Positions 46,201 to 58,899 are shown, numbered from the stretch's first letter. The stretch is 64,000 bases of DNA from Rozella allomycis CSF55 (GCA_000442015.1 KE560428.1:1-64000); one strand, 5' to 3'. Made by a program: numbers and translations. The notes: generated by a model from the sequence alone, not told the origin.

Positions 46201-49200
46201 CCAACGCCAATGTCTTCTTTTCATCATTCATTCTCATCAAATAGTCAATTATAAATGAATCAGTCAAGATTGAAACTCCCTTCTTAAACTCATTTGTGTA
46301 CACACTCTTCAAATGACAAACTACACTGTGGAATTCATCTTGCTTGGATCCAGTAAACAAAAACGATTGGAATGGCTCCAATTCTCTCAAACTCATTCCA
46401 TTTCTCAGTCCATACGTTACCAATCTATCAACATCACCAACAATCTCGTAATTCTCATTAAACACCAAATACTCCAATCTCTTCATCACACAAAATACAA
46501 TCTCTTCTATGCATTCTCTCTTTACATCCCCTTTAATTCTCTCATTAATAGATTTCTTCACTTGCTCTATTTGTTCTCTATTCATCTTGCCAGAATAAAT
46601 TGATATTAACCATCCAAGGATACATTTCCTTTCTTCTAAATTGTCACTCTCATAATTCTCAATCTTTTCAATTTCATTTTCAAATTCCAATTCTATTTTT
46701 AGGCGTGGCTGAGTGAATCCCTTCCATGTATTTTCAAATTCATTCGATAGGTTGAAAGGCTCCAAAAACAAAAACTTATCTTCACTGTTAGATTTAATTA
46801 TTTTAATCATTTCATAAACAAGCGTTGCATCGTATCTCTCACAATTCATCAAATGTCTATAAAGAAACACAACAGCAAACAATTCAACATTAAAAGTTTC
46901 ATTCAACAATTCATTCAAATGATTAACAAACACTATAGCATTCGGTTGTTCCAATCTCTCCAATCTATTCCTATTACTAAAAGCCTTTTGCAAACAAGAA
47001 GTCTCACACGCACTATTCTTCAAATGCTCTTGAATCTCCCTCTTAAAACATATTCTAATCCATTCCCCAAACATTCTCATCAAATCTTTAAACTCTTCCA
47101 TCTTCAAAAACTCTTCAACAACACCCAACACACTCAAATCAAACGCCTTGAATTTCAGCAAGAATCTTTCAACAATTTCAAATGGAACATTCCTCGTATT
47201 ATTCAAAAACAAACAAAACGAATATTCATTAAACCTCTCTTTTAATATCAACCCTGAATTCTCCAAATTAAATCCAATCGGTGATTCACTAGAAACTTCA
47301 ATATCAACATCACCACTGCAACAAATTTCATTTATCAAAATCAAATCATCCAACTGATGCATACTCCCTTGCCCAACACTAGCCAACGATCCAGCTTCTT
47401 TCAAACTATAAACCCCAGACTTTTTTAACAACCTATTCCACACTTACAAACCCCTTACCTAGTCTTATCAATCAACGACATGTCATGAATCTGATCAAGC
47501 AAAACAATTTCCACTCCTCTATTCCTCATCGCCCTTGAAATCTCTCCATACTGCGGATCCATCGTCATAAACAACCGGAAATTCTCATGCGGCCTCACTA
47601 TCCGCAATTCGCCATTCAAAACACCCGCCTCGTGCACAGCAACATATCTACTACCAACTACATTAGTGTCTTACCTGTCATTATCAAACAATGAATTCAA
47701 GCGATCCAATACAGACGCATTACACAAATTAGCATTCTCCAACACCACCCAGTATCCCTTTTCCATGGCTTGCAACAATGTTCCATCAACCCACTCAAAT
47801 TTGCCTATTAAAAATTGAACATCTCATTACCTTGCACACTCTTCTCCTTCATCTCTTGCAACAGCCCAATCCGCCCAAGCAACTCTTCATTCAACGCAAA
47901 CGAGTCTACATGCTCAATAGCTTCCAACAATCTATCAATCTTGTCAATCTCACAAACATCATGGAAACTCAATTCACCACATATAATTCCATTTCTTATG
48001 CACTTGACATATATCTCTTGCAATTCATGGATAATCAACTGCTCGTGTCTGTTCAAATCAATTTGCTCAAATCCACCCAACAACTCTGAAGTGTCCAATG
48101 ACGAACTAACTGAAAACTCTTCGATTCTTTGGTTCATCAGCTGACCAGCTAGTTGAACGAGAGACGTTTTGCCACTCATTGAGGGGCCAATGATTATAGC
48201 CAGCGTGTTCATTTCAATACATTTCAACAAGTTTTCTAAAGGATTTAATTGGTTCGATAGGATCGAGAGTGGTTTGCCTTTATGAATTAAATTGTTTGGA
48301 AATCTTTTAAATGATGATGAACCCAAAACAATCTTGTCGGAATACAAGGCTACTTTATCAACATTGTAGTTTATTTCTTCAATTTCGAATATTCTCTTTA
48401 AGATTTCTTTGATAATGTTTCTGTCTTCCAATGAACGCATTCTATCTGAATAAACCAGTCTAGCAAATCTAACAGCCAACCCACTATAAACACCAACCAA
48501 CTCATTCTCATCTTCCACTTGCACATTCTCTTTCTCTTGATTAACTAGATTAATCCATCTAAAAGTATCTCTCAAATTAAATTCCCATGGCGATCCCTTC
48601 CTCCCAAACTCTTTCCTCTCAACAACTCTCTCCTGCATCTCACTATTAAACCTCAACATTCTCTCCATCACAATCGCAGGAATATCCTTGAACAAATTCT
48701 TCACAATCAGCAGCAAATCATCACTCGTCAGCAAATCAACATACACCTGCGTAAACCTATTAAGAAACGATTTCGGCAATCCCTTTCTACCGCCACCCTG
48801 GCACGACGGATTCTGTGCAGCGAAAATGCGACAATTTTTAGAAACTTTGAATTCCTTGTTCAGTTCGGGAATGTAGACAGTGCCACGGTGATCGAGACAC
48901 GCGTTTAACCCTTCGAGAACACTTTGAGAAGCTAGATTCAGTTCATCCAAAAGGATCCAGTGGCCGTCTTTGAGAGCACGCAGAAATGGGCCGTCTTTCC
49001 ACTTGAAAGTGCCAGAGCCAGATTCGCACGGGAGATCAGAGCCAAATAGGTCCATGATGTCTGTTTGATCTGATAAATTAATTCGAACTAGATTGTGGCC
49101 TGTGATGGCACTGAGAGCAGAGATTAGAGATGTTTTGCCAACACCTGGATTGCCTTCCATTAAAATTGATTTGTCTAGTTGCATTGCTCTAAGAATTCTA

Positions 49201-52200
49201 ATAAGATTATTCTTTGTTGTTGGAGCATTTAAATTGAATTTATCGTTTAATGAAGTATTGAATATCTCTAATGGACCAAGATTGATGTAGAATGGATTGA
49301 TTCCAAATTGATTATCCTTGTATTCAAAATCATTCTTAAAATCCAATTGATAATTTTCTGATAATTTATTTAAAGCTTTTTGTTTGAAATCAGAATCATT
49401 TAAACAATCCAAAAAGATCATAGAACCACCATTAACAAACGCATCTTCTTTATCTAATTTATCAACAGTTGAATTAATAAAAGAACACCATGAAATCAAA
49501 TCTCTTAAAGAATAAACAAATTTAGAATAATTTTCCTTCATCCAAAACACAAAATCAATCATTCTCTTGGCAAACTCTTTAACATTACACTTGTTTTCAA
49601 CTATTAACAATAAATCATTATAATCATCAACAGGAGGAACCCAAATTTCAGTAAATCTATTTCTCAAAGCAGGCGACAATTCCTTCTTTCCAAAATCACC
49701 TCCAGGATTCATCGTAGCTATAAACCTAAATTCATCACTCGCTGTTAAAACTTGTCCATTTTCTCTTTCAGGAATTGTCAATATTCTAGCTGATTCTAAA
49801 ACTGAATTTAATCTCTCCAACACTGAATCTTCAGCCAATGATATTTCATCCATTAAAAATATATCACCGTTAACCATTGATGAAACTAATGGACCATCAA
49901 TCCATTCAAACAGTTGTGATTTTGTGTTGTCTCTACATGGACGCTGTGAACCAAGAAAATCTGATGATTCTGTGTGTTGATGGCAATTTAATATCAACAA
50001 ATTTTGTTTAAAATATTCTGCTATCCATTGACAAAGTGATGTCTTTCCTATCCCTGTTGCTCCAATCAATAACACTGGCTCTTTATTCAATAATGCATTA
50101 TAAACCAAAATTAACAATCTTTTCATTGCACTAGTAAATATTAAATTGGAATTTGTATCAATCTCTGGATATGAAATTGACTTTACATCAATAACTGATG
50201 GAGAACCATTAGACACTGACTGTTTAGACTTTTTCTCATTATTCTCCACACTCATTTTACCCTGCTTACTCTCTTTATCACTAATTCGAAGATCATATAA
50301 GTCATCTTCATTAATCTCCACTTTGATAACCTGCTCCAAAACCTTCTTCACAATACCCTTCTCATCAACATCTCTAATCCTCTCCGCCAACAACATATAC
50401 CCAATCTCAGCCAACTCTTGATAAGAATTTGGATTCCTCTCAGCCCACTTGAACAAATCTCTAAGCGTAATAAACCCATGCTTTCCAGAAAATATTTTAG
50501 ATTTCGGTCTCTTATCAATCAACTCTTGATACACCAATACCATCTTTTTGCAATAAGATGGCGCTACAATACACTTTTTAGATAAAATCTCTTCCATTTC
50601 GTCACTGGGAATGTTGTCGAAATGCAATTCTAAGAATCTGTTTCTGAATGCCTTTGATAATGTTTTTCTGCCGCCGTACATGCCTGGTGGATTCTGGGTG
50701 GCAAATAAAATGAAATTGGGATGCGCTTTGATTGTTTCTTGGGTCTCTGGAAGAAATATTTCTCTGTTATCGTCTAACAGTCTATTAAGGGATTCTAAAA
50801 CTTCTGTGGGGGCTAAATTCAATTCATCCAATACTATCCAATACCCATTCTTCACTGCTTCAACTAGAATACCTTGCTTATAAACCAACTTTCCAGTAGA
50901 ATCATTAACATAAGATCCAAAATACTCTTGTATGTCTGTATGTTCATGATTATTTATTCTAACAAACTTGTTTCCTGTTAAATCTGCTAAATACTTTATT
51001 ATACTACTTTTTCCCACTGATGTTGGCCCTTGTATTAAAATTGGATACTTTTTGCACTGAACAGCCCTTGCTAAATTCTTTAAATTATTCTTGACACTTC
51101 TAGTTAAAATAAATGAATTGTTCTCTTCTTGAATCTCATAGTTTCCTTTATCAATTAAATATCCTTCTATTAAACATTTAGATTCATCATCATTCTTTAC
51201 AATATTACATTGACTAATATTTCTCTTTAATAGAATTGTAGAGTTTATTATTTCATTCATTATTTTAAAAGATTCTTCATTCAATTGAGTTGTAAAAGAA
51301 ACACAAATTCCTTCATAAACACATTTTAAAATTGGATAGTTTTTATTAACAGAAATAGCAAATGATAATGCTCTAGTTAAAGTTCTCATACTAAAATGTG
51401 GCTTCTTGTTATCTGTATCATACAAATTAGATGCCTTTTTAACTCTATAATAGAATTCAACAATAGATCCAAGCAACCATTGCTCATAATGTCCAAATTT
51501 ATTCAAATATTTTCCAACTATAATCTCTAAATCTTTCTTATAACAATCAATTTCATCAACAAATATTTCTGTAAACTTGCTTCTCAATGCTGGTGGCAAA
51601 TCCTTCTTGCCAATATCATTAGATGGATTCATACACGCAAACAATCTAAAATTCTCATTCCTTGGAATAGGCTCAACATCTCCCCTTTCTGTTAATGTTA
51701 TTGATCCTTTATTATCTTGCAACAATCCTGACAACACTTGAAGAGTTTCCGAAGATGCTAAATTCACTTCATCCAATAACACCCACTGCCCCTGTCTAAT
51801 CGCTTTCAACAACGCTCCTTCAACAAATCCAAACAACAATGCATTCTTTTTCATTTGAGAACTTTGAATCTGAAACTTTTTACATTTCTCATTCAATTTA
51901 ATCCATTCACTCAACAACTCACTGCCATCACCTGATAACTTTTTTATCGCCATTTCACTTGAATGTCTAATCAGAGTTATAAATCTATCCCATTTCTGTT
52001 TAATAAATGCTTTTCTAACATTATCCAAATACTCTTCATTCTTTGACTTTGAAAACGTTGCAATAAACAAACTATCAAATTCTTCTTTCAAGGGAAGTGC
52101 TAAATGACTAGCTGGAATTGGTTTGTATCCTCCCAACAAATCTGAAGCTTCTGACTGCTGACTCAAATTAATAACACTATCAACGACGCTAACTGCTGAA

Positions 52201-54000
52201 CACTCGTCGTCTTTCCTGTTCCAGTAGATCCAACCAACAAAACAGANCTACCAACAAAACAGACTCATTCATTTTAACACAAGTGCTAATCTTTTCCAAT
52301 ATATTCAATGACAATTTAGTATATGCAAACAATTGTTCATTCATCCCACTCCTCACTACATCCAATACACTCCTTCCAAATTTAACATTATTGCTATTAA
52401 TCTCATATTTTGGCTGATAAACATCCAACCCATACTTTATCGCTTCTTCATTCATTTCCATTATCTCTCCAATCTTAAACATAAATTCTCTTCTATCATC
52501 CATATTCGATATAAATCCTCCAAAACAATCCAAACTCTCTAAAATCATTTCAGTCTCATGAATCCTTCCTTGTCCCAACTCAAACAATCTTCCCGTCCAC
52601 TTCAACACATCATTAAACGTCAACACTCGCTTATTAAACACTCTCTCCTCTCCACAAATAAAATCCTTCACTTTCAATATCACATCCATCAATCCATCCT
52701 CAAAAGGATACTTTGTCTTTATTATCATCGTTGATTCCTCCTCACTCATCCCCTTCACCTGCACGCTAAAACACATCCTTCTTCCAATCAGAGACTCAAA
52801 TATCGTATTCTTCAAACTTCTGGCAGTCACAAACAATCTAAAATTCTCATGCGCCGATATTCTCTCTCCTCTTGATGGTATAAACACTTCGTTAGATCTA
52901 AACAACGATTGCAACATTGATATCGTATCCATATTCACTAGATCAACATCTTCAATCAATAACCACTTTCCACTACTAACAGCAACAGATATCACACCAG
53001 GCTGCCACTTGAACTCGCCCGGAATATCCGTACACACATACGATCCCAACAGCGCCTTTGAATCAGTCTGTTCTCCCATGTGTATTCTAAGTAACGATTG
53101 ACCATTTCTCTTGGCTAAATGTTGCACAAGTGTAGTCTTTCCACTACCTGCTGGCCCTTCCAACAAAATAGCCTTGTTCGCCATCAATCCTTTTTCCATC
53201 TCACTTATTCTACTCTTCACACTCTCAGTCATTAAAATATCACTACTCGTTTCTTCTTTGACACTCTTTTCAAATATTATCCTGGGAATATCCTCTGGAA
53301 CACTGTCGATTTCAACAACTCTCTTCTTGATTCCACAAATCCAATCATGCTCATCCAAACAATACCTCTCTTCAAACTGTTTCTCAACAACACTCCTTTC
53401 TTCCAACGACAATGCATACACAACATCCAATATTCTAAAAGCCACAAACCTCACAAACTCATTTTCACAATTCTTCAACTCGAAAACATTACTCCAATTT
53501 TCACCAATTCTCTTCCTCCTAAAAATACTCAACATCCTATAAAGCCCATACAAATGCACAGCAAAACACTCCACATTCTCATACTCTCCAATCATTCCAA
53601 CCAACACATCCAAATTCTTCTCAAACCACATCCCAACAACCCCTCTAACTCTAACCTCAATCTCGCAAATCTGAGCAAACGCAAACAACACCCTACTCTC
53701 ATCACTCAACTCTTCATAAGCACGCTCACAAACATCAAATATATCGCAAATGATCACATCACGCCCCTTGCTCAATGCCGGAAGCTTCCGTTTTTCTCTC
53801 ACAAACTCATTCTTATCAAAAGTAATAAGATGCTCCACAAGATCAGGCAATATCTCACGAAATATCATCGCCAAAGATATACTCTTCTCGGGACGCAAAA
53901 GCTCGCCAGATATCACACTCACAAATTCTTCATATGTTTTCAAAACCGGTAAAGAGCCGTATCTTTGGTTGAAGATGTATATGCATTTGGAAAGATCCAT
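40230..54000 (-). CDS. MDN1: midasin, dynein-like AAA+ ATPase of ribosome assembly
   Basis: One giant gene, about 4500 codons. Midasin strips assembly factors (Ytm1, Rsa4) from pre-60S particles in the nucleolus and nucleus. Six AAA modules are visible: GPAGSGKTT (about 53140), GSTGTGKTT near 52220, GPTSVGKSS (about 51025), GATGIGKTS (about 50055), GNPGVGKTS (about 49140) and GPSMSGKTS (about 48170). After them come the long helical linker (about 47450-43070), a very acidic Asp/Glu-rich stretch (42750-41150) and the C-terminal MIDAS domain with LDDSLSMSES. Short introns lie near 47645, 47810, 43780 and 43075. Two Ns interrupt it (44594 and 52247), both with duplicated flanks. Near 52190 the frame also breaks between QQLAS and VINLSQQSEASDLLGG, next to the N, most likely an assembly error. 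The stop overlaps AATAAA. Confidence 0.95.
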
Positions 54001-54125
54001 TGCTTTTTTTCTCTTCGGGACTCAGCCACAGTTATACGCTGATAAATAGAATTGGAAAAGAAACGTAAAGGCAAATTGAAATAAATAGAGAAATCTTTGT
54101 TTTATTTGGTGCTTGACGGCTTGTT

Positions 54126-54509
54126 TTAATTGTCTCTTTGGTCTCGCAGGTTTCTACCATAATTGTTATACTCACCAACTATAGGGCTATCGTTTCCACG
54201 GTCCATGTATCTATCCAAAAGCTTCTCCATGCGTCTAATCTTTACTTTTAAACTTTCGTTTTCATCTTTCAAATCCTCGCATCGGTCCTTGTCCTTGTTG
54301 GAATAAATGTCATCATTCGTTGTTGCAGCTGATTTATTGATAACGACGTGCGTTGGGTACCGGTGCTCGTCATCGGTAAACACTTTTCTGCCGGTTTGGT
54401 AAATACCGGCGCCTAGAACACCAGCAACGGCACCGCTCACTAAACCTGGATTGGGATCGGGTAATGCTGAAATGAGGCAAGTAAAGGCTAAAACCAAGAA
54501 TGTCTTCAT
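54126..54509 (-). CDS. small secreted protein, paralogue A
   Basis: A 128-codon frame starts at ATG 54509 with the signal peptide MKTFLVLAFTCLISA followed by LPDPNPGLVSGAVAGVLGAGIYQTGRKVF, a glycine-rich hydrophobic segment. The C-terminal half is charged and looks like a short coiled coil (CEDLKDENESLKVKIRRMEKLLDRYMDRG). The start and overall layout closely match the protein at 55911-56228, so the two form a small local family. I know no outside relatives. It lies 125 bases upstream of midasin on the same strand. Confidence 0.75.
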   Translation of the reverse strand: MKTFLVLAFTCLISALPDPNPGLVSGAVAGVLGAGIYQTGRKVFTDDEHRYPTHVVINKSAATTNDDIYSNKDKDRCEDLKDENESLKVKIRRMEKLLDRYMDRGNDSPIVGEYNNYGRNLRDQRDN

Positions 54510-54757
54510 TTTCAAATTAATTTGTTACATAGGGGTTCAATATGCCATATATGAAACTTGAAGGGACCAATCAAAATAGATGACTAAAATAGAAACCGGG
54601 ATGGCGATATATGGTACATGATTTACATCATTTCTTTTAATACCATCAACCAATAGTACTGACATTTTATAGCATTCGTTTAAATAAATATTGCGCGATG
54701 ATGCAAATATTAATAGACATGCAGAGGGGTTGAACATAGATCGAGAAATCAATTCAT
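54510..54757. other. intergenic, no gene seen
   Basis: A minus-strand open stretch of 71 codons exists here, but it lacks conserved features and is crowded against the RMI1 3' end. I treat it as chance. The region likely holds the promoter of the secreted protein at 54126-54509 and the 3' end of the RMI1 message. Confidence 0.4.
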
Positions 54758-55562
54758 TTATTCAATATAAATAGCATCCTCCTCTAATTGCTTCAAAAAT
54801 TCTTCATCCCATTCATCATCGTCGTCAATAACAATTTCCCCTGGTCTCTCAATAGATTTTGGGGGCAAATTGGGTGACGCTGGCCTCTTTGACGTTGAAG
54901 ACAAATGGAATGGGTTTTTCAATGGTATTTCATCGTCATTAACAGTAAACTTTGAACCATTACTCTCATCGATACTATGTTTAATACATTCACATTGCTT
55001 ACTTCAGTTTTCTTCTCCATCTATGAACGGGGTGAACGGCCTTTTCACTAACCACACCGCCAAGAACTTGGACATCATCGCTTTTCTTAATGAGAAAAAA
55101 CTCGTTAACTTTTTCGAGGCCTTTTCTGACCCTGATTTTACACCCATACGGCAGTTCACTTGGAAGACTAGATATTCCAGCATGAAATTCCAAAAGAAAA
55201 ACTTCCTCTTTTCCATCTGTTACCCTGATTTTTAATTGACGATTGGACTTTGACTTTTCGTCCCTATTTTCTTTATTCAAGAATGAGGAAAGTTGTGAAT
55301 ACATGCTCTGTGTTACATCAATAGATTCAAGGACTTGACATATTACAAATGATAGATTGTTTTTTTGAATAGGACTAGATATTTCCGTTAAGTCGGAATA
55401 TAAATATTGTTGCGCAATATGGAACATCCAGTTTTCTTCGGGGACTTGTGAATCTAACTCTGATTCAAGAAAACATATGCACTCTTGAAGCCATTGAGGC
55501 TGAACAAAGAAACCTTCTCGTGCCAGAAGAGCGTTGGCTTTCTCAAAATTTGGCTTCACCAT
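54758..55562 (-). CDS. RMI1: RecQ-mediated genome instability protein 1 (RMI1)
   Basis: RMI1 is the OB-fold partner of topoisomerase III in the BLM/Sgs1 complex that dissolves double Holliday junctions. The protein starts MVKPNFEKANALLAREGFFVQPQWLQECI, then has LYSDLTEISSP, LSFVICQVLESIDVTQSMYSQL, LKIRVTDGKEEVFLLEFHAGISSLPSELPYGCKIRV and VLGGVV, matching the DUF1767 plus OB1 layout. A 28-nt intron near 54989-55016 leads to a disordered acidic tail (EIVIDDDDEWDEEFLKQLEED) ending at 54758. The stop overlaps AATAAA. The tail could bind a partner, but this is not shown. Confidence 0.88.
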
Positions 55563-55910
55563 TGCATTAAAATTTAAGCCACAATAATGCAAAACGGTCG
55601 CCCCTAATGACGAAAACGAATCCTCAGAAACATTTTTTCTTTCTCAATGTATCAACCGACTGTTTTGATTTTTTAATTTCTCCTCTAGTTATCCGCGCAT
55701 AAAAATTAAATGCATGTTTGGTGTTGTAAAGAGAATTGATAACTATATATTGACTCGTGACTCATGAGGTATTAAGGCAAAATTTTTAGTCCATAAATCC
55801 ATATTGGAAATCTAATTACAAGCAAAATCCCCCGCATTCTATTTTTAACGATTGGTTCATTTGTAAACAGCCTAAATAGCGTTCATCTGACCCCTTTGTC
55901 ACAAATACGT
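55563..55910. other. intergenic, no gene seen
   Basis: The 348-base gap between divergent RMI1 and the second secreted-protein gene is AT-rich. I see no open frame, RNA gene or repeat in it. It should hold two promoters. Confidence 0.5.
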
Positions 55911-56228
55911 ATGAAGACATTATTGGTTTTAGCATTCGCCTGCCTTCTCTCAGCTTTACCAGATCCTAATCCAGGATTAATTGGCAGCTCTATCGGAGTT
56001 GCTGGAGGGATATACGCAGGAAATAAGATATTTGGCAGTAAAGATGATGATATAGTGCCCGTCAAACCCATTACTATTAATGCAAATCAACAATCACGGG
56101 CTACCGAGAAAATGGATATGTGCCCAGATTTGAAATCAGAGAATAGCCTTCTAAAAAAGGAATTGGAGCATTTGGAGAGACTTTTAGATAGATTTTCAGG
56201 TCCCAGAAGTGGTTTTGATAGGCGTTGA
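55911..56228 (+). CDS. small secreted protein, paralogue B
   Basis: A 105-codon frame from ATG 55911 begins with the signal peptide MKTLLVLAFACLLSA and LPDPNPGLIGSSIGVAGGIYAGNKIFG. The rest is charged, with MCPDLKSENSLLKKELEHLERLLDRF as a short coiled coil. It shares its signal peptide, the DPNPGL block, a glycine-rich segment and a C-terminal heptad block with the minus-strand protein at 54126-54509. The two are inverted relative to each other with RMI1 between them. No function can be assigned. Confidence 0.75.
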   Translation: MKTLLVLAFACLLSALPDPNPGLIGSSIGVAGGIYAGNKIFGSKDDDIVPVKPITINANQQSRATEKMDMCPDLKSENSLLKKELEHLERLLDRFSGPRSGFDRR

Positions 56229-56399
56229 AAGCGCAATAAAGACACTAGTGATTTGTTCATGTCTTCTCTTCTTCTTTTATTTCGCTATTCATTAATAATC
56301 AACTAAACAAAATGTTTGAATGAACGATTCGAGAAATTAATTATTGGAGTAAATAAAAATTTATTGAAACAATAAAAAATTAACATTGCCATTTCTTCG

Positions 56400-57642
56400 T
56401 TACAACTCCATGTGCTCGTCCAAGAATTTTCTCACTTGTTGGGGAGTATCCGGTAATACCACTTGGTATTTTATATATAAATTTCCATATTCATATGATT
56501 GGGCATTCCTTGGCATACCTTGATTCTTAATCGTTTGAACAAAGCCTATATTTTGCAAATAAAGCTAAGGGATACCTGGTTGAGTGACTTCTGTTCGTTG
56601 AACAATGCGTTCTTTCCCGTCCAAATGTTTAAAACTCCTTTTAAATCCACGAAGAGCTTCACGTAGAGTGATAGTAAGCGTCATATAAAGATTGTCACCA
56701 TCGCGCTTAAATACAGGGTGGGGAACAGTTTCAATGACAAATTTAAGATCACCTGGAATATAATCTGGATGTTGATCAGCTTCTTCCTCAAAAAGCTTAT
56801 GCTACATCAAAAAATTCGTTACGATTTCATTGCCATTTCTCATTCCTCTGTCTATTGTTATGCTTATGGGTGTCCCCCCTCTAACAACTTTATGCCCTTG
56901 GCACTTGGAACACTTGGATTTGAAGATTTTCCCTTTTCCATTACATGTATCACAATCCGATTGTATTTGTTGAATCATGTTTCCGAACTGAATGATTTGG
57001 ATATGTCTACCGCGTCCTTGACATGATGGACAACTGGTTGAATATCTAGATTATTTTTACTTTCGTATGTCGTTTTCATTTTCAGCACCGGAACCATGGC
57101 ATTTGGGACACACGACCTGCTTGCTTACATCAACTTCCACCACTTTTCCTAGATACAGATCTTCCAAAGAAACAGTAAGTGACATTGATACTGTAGCCCC
57201 TTTTCGCTGTTGCTGATGTCTATTTTTTCGAAATCCGCCGGCGAACCTATACGTCAAATAACAATTTGCCATATACTGTGCGAAAATATCAAATGGGTCA
57301 TGAAATGCAAATTCGTCGTCGCCTTCGTTATTAAGTCCTGCGTCGCCAAATTGATCGTACCTCCTTCGTTTTTCAGTATCCGATAAAACTTCGTATGCTA
57401 AATATACATATAATAAGCATTTTACCATTGCTGATTTCAACAAACTTTGCTTCAGCTTCTTTACTGCCATCGTTTCGATCGGGATGATACTTTAAAGCGA
57501 GTGAATGATACGCCTTTTTGATTTGTCTTTCGGTGGCATCAGGACTCACACCAAGTACTTTGTAATAGTCTTTTGATGTTTTTGTTTCTTTGTAGAAAGT
57601 GTACACCGACGAAAAAATAAGAAACAGCAGGAAAAATCTCAT
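56400..57642 (-). CDS. ER-lumenal DnaJ protein (DNAJB11/Scj1-like)
   Basis: A type I J-protein that would stimulate BiP in the ER lumen. The start at 57642 gives a signal peptide ([16 protein letters not shown]), then the J domain ([34 protein letters not shown], with the HPD motif), a Gly/Phe-poor linker, the zinc-finger region with four CxxC modules ([32 protein letters not shown]), and a substrate-binding C-terminus ending in DEHMEL. Several introns of about 25-30 nt interrupt it, near 57405, 57255, 57050, 56805 and 56565. No clear HDEL-type retention signal is seen; DEHMEL is only loosely similar. Confidence 0.9.
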
Positions 57643-57785
57643 GTATCACACCCTGGACAAAGAGGCTAAACAAAAATAGATACAAGTAACGGACTATCAA
57701 GAATTGTAGTTAATTTAGCCCTGGTTTATTTTGAAAATAAATAATAAATAATATATCATCCTGTAATTCTGTTACGCGTCACAAA

Positions 57786-58409
57786 TTAAGTTGTCTTCGA
57801 TGGGAATAACCCCTCTAACCTGTCATAACACCGACGCAAAATTTTTCTGTCGATGCCCATCATTTCACAAGACGATAGAAATTTACTCCAGTCAACCAAC
57901 TTTTTCTTGAACTCTTTTCTTGGGTTGTTTTCCTCAGAAGAGCTCAATCCGTCTTGAAGGTTAATTTTATGTATGACTAAGCAATTCCGTATTACCAAAT
58001 GAAGCTTTTCAATAACGCTCATCTCAATCAAATTAAACTCCGGAGAATTTATATCAACATTTTGCATTGGGCTAACTTTTACACTTGCCAAAGTATTAAT
58101 TTCCCGAGTGCCTTGCTTATTCTTCTGAGAAATCAAGCGTTTAAACTCTATTCTCACAGCCTCTTTGAGATATAGATTAAATAAAAAATGACATCTTTCC
58201 TGTATATCAAGCAAATAGTCTGTTGTGTAATCTAAATCTGGTAGCAGGCGTGATTTGAGAAAGTATGACTCATTGGCAGGCCAGCGATAGCCTTTCTCCA
58301 CCAAATTTTCGTCACTTGGTTTGTAACACAAAATTACTCTCCGTAAGTCTTTCTTGTTTCGTTCTTGTAGAACTTTAACCAGTTGTCTGTAGTCATCAAT
58401 ATTATCCAT
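57786..58409 (-). CDS. hypothetical protein (207 aa)
   Basis: A single exon starts at ATG 58409. The sequence is mainly helical and charged (YRQLVKVLQERNKKDLRRVILCYKPSDENLVEKGYRWPANES, and EKLHLVIRNCLVIHKINLQDG). It has no signal peptide, no membrane segment and no motif I recognise. It lies between the ER DnaJ and QCR9 genes; neither suggests a role. The coding call rests on its length and composition. Confidence 0.65.
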   Translation of the reverse strand: MDNIDDYRQLVKVLQERNKKDLRRVILCYKPSDENLVEKGYRWPANESYFLKSRLLPDLDYTTDYLLDIQERCHFLFNLYLKEAVRIEFKRLISQKNKQGTREINTLASVKVSPMQNVDINSPEFNLIEMSVIEKLHLVIRNCLVIHKINLQDGLSSSEENNPRKEFKKKLVDWSKFLSSCEMMGIDRKILRRCYDRLEGLFPSKTT

Positions 58410-58559
58410 CGGGTATTATTACAAGGGTGCCACATGAGTTGGGACATCAAGCATGTTCTTTTCACGATAAGACAACTTACGATACTTGGTAGGCATTATA
58501 TAAGAGCAAGTGAAGTACTTAACAGTTTAGATTAAGAATATCAATATATAAGCCACAAT

Positions 58560-58899
58560 ATGATGACACCTAATCCAACTTTGATAAGACAAGCACAATC
58601 TGCTAATCGTGCCAATCCACCTACAAGAAGTTCGTCTTTTTCAAGAAAGATCTATAATACCTTCCTTCGCAAAAATTCTGTCTTTTGGACATGTGTAATT
58701 GCAACTGCTTTAGTTACTGAAGTCGCAATCGACATTGGCACCGAGAAATTCTGGCAATATCACAATCAAGGAGTAATTATATATTTTCATGGGTGTTTTA
58801 GAGATTGTTTAAGGATATAGTTGGGCAGATTGAAGCCAGAAGATCCAAAAGATTGGCGGANAACGATTGGCGGACGAGGCAGGAGAATCATCTGAATAA
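58560..58899 (+). CDS. QCR9: cytochrome bc1 complex subunit 9 (QCR9/UQCR10)
   Basis: A small inner-membrane subunit of respiratory complex III. The spliced protein has IYNTFLRKNSVFWTCVIATALVTEVAIDIGTEKFWQYHNQG joined by a 29-nt intron near 58772-58800 to RLFKDIVGQIEARRSKRLADEAGESSE. The KRNSVF start of the transmembrane helix, the W..HN.G motif and the LFKDI that follows are family features. It has a longer N-terminal extension than yeast QCR9. An N at 58861 duplicates ten bases within the last exon. It implies that the organism has a respiratory chain, at least complex III. Confidence 0.85.

Noticed and set aside
45471-47357. Several plus-strand frames of 60-140 codons
   Set aside because: All are antisense to the midasin linker region; Ser/Ile/Leu-rich shadow composition.
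53347-53952. Long plus-strand open frame of about 200 codons
   Set aside because: It is the antisense of conserved midasin coding sequence, with low-complexity composition and no motif.
54537-54752. Minus-strand frame of 71 codons
   Set aside because: No conserved feature, and it fills an intergenic gap between two clear genes; composition is not convincing.
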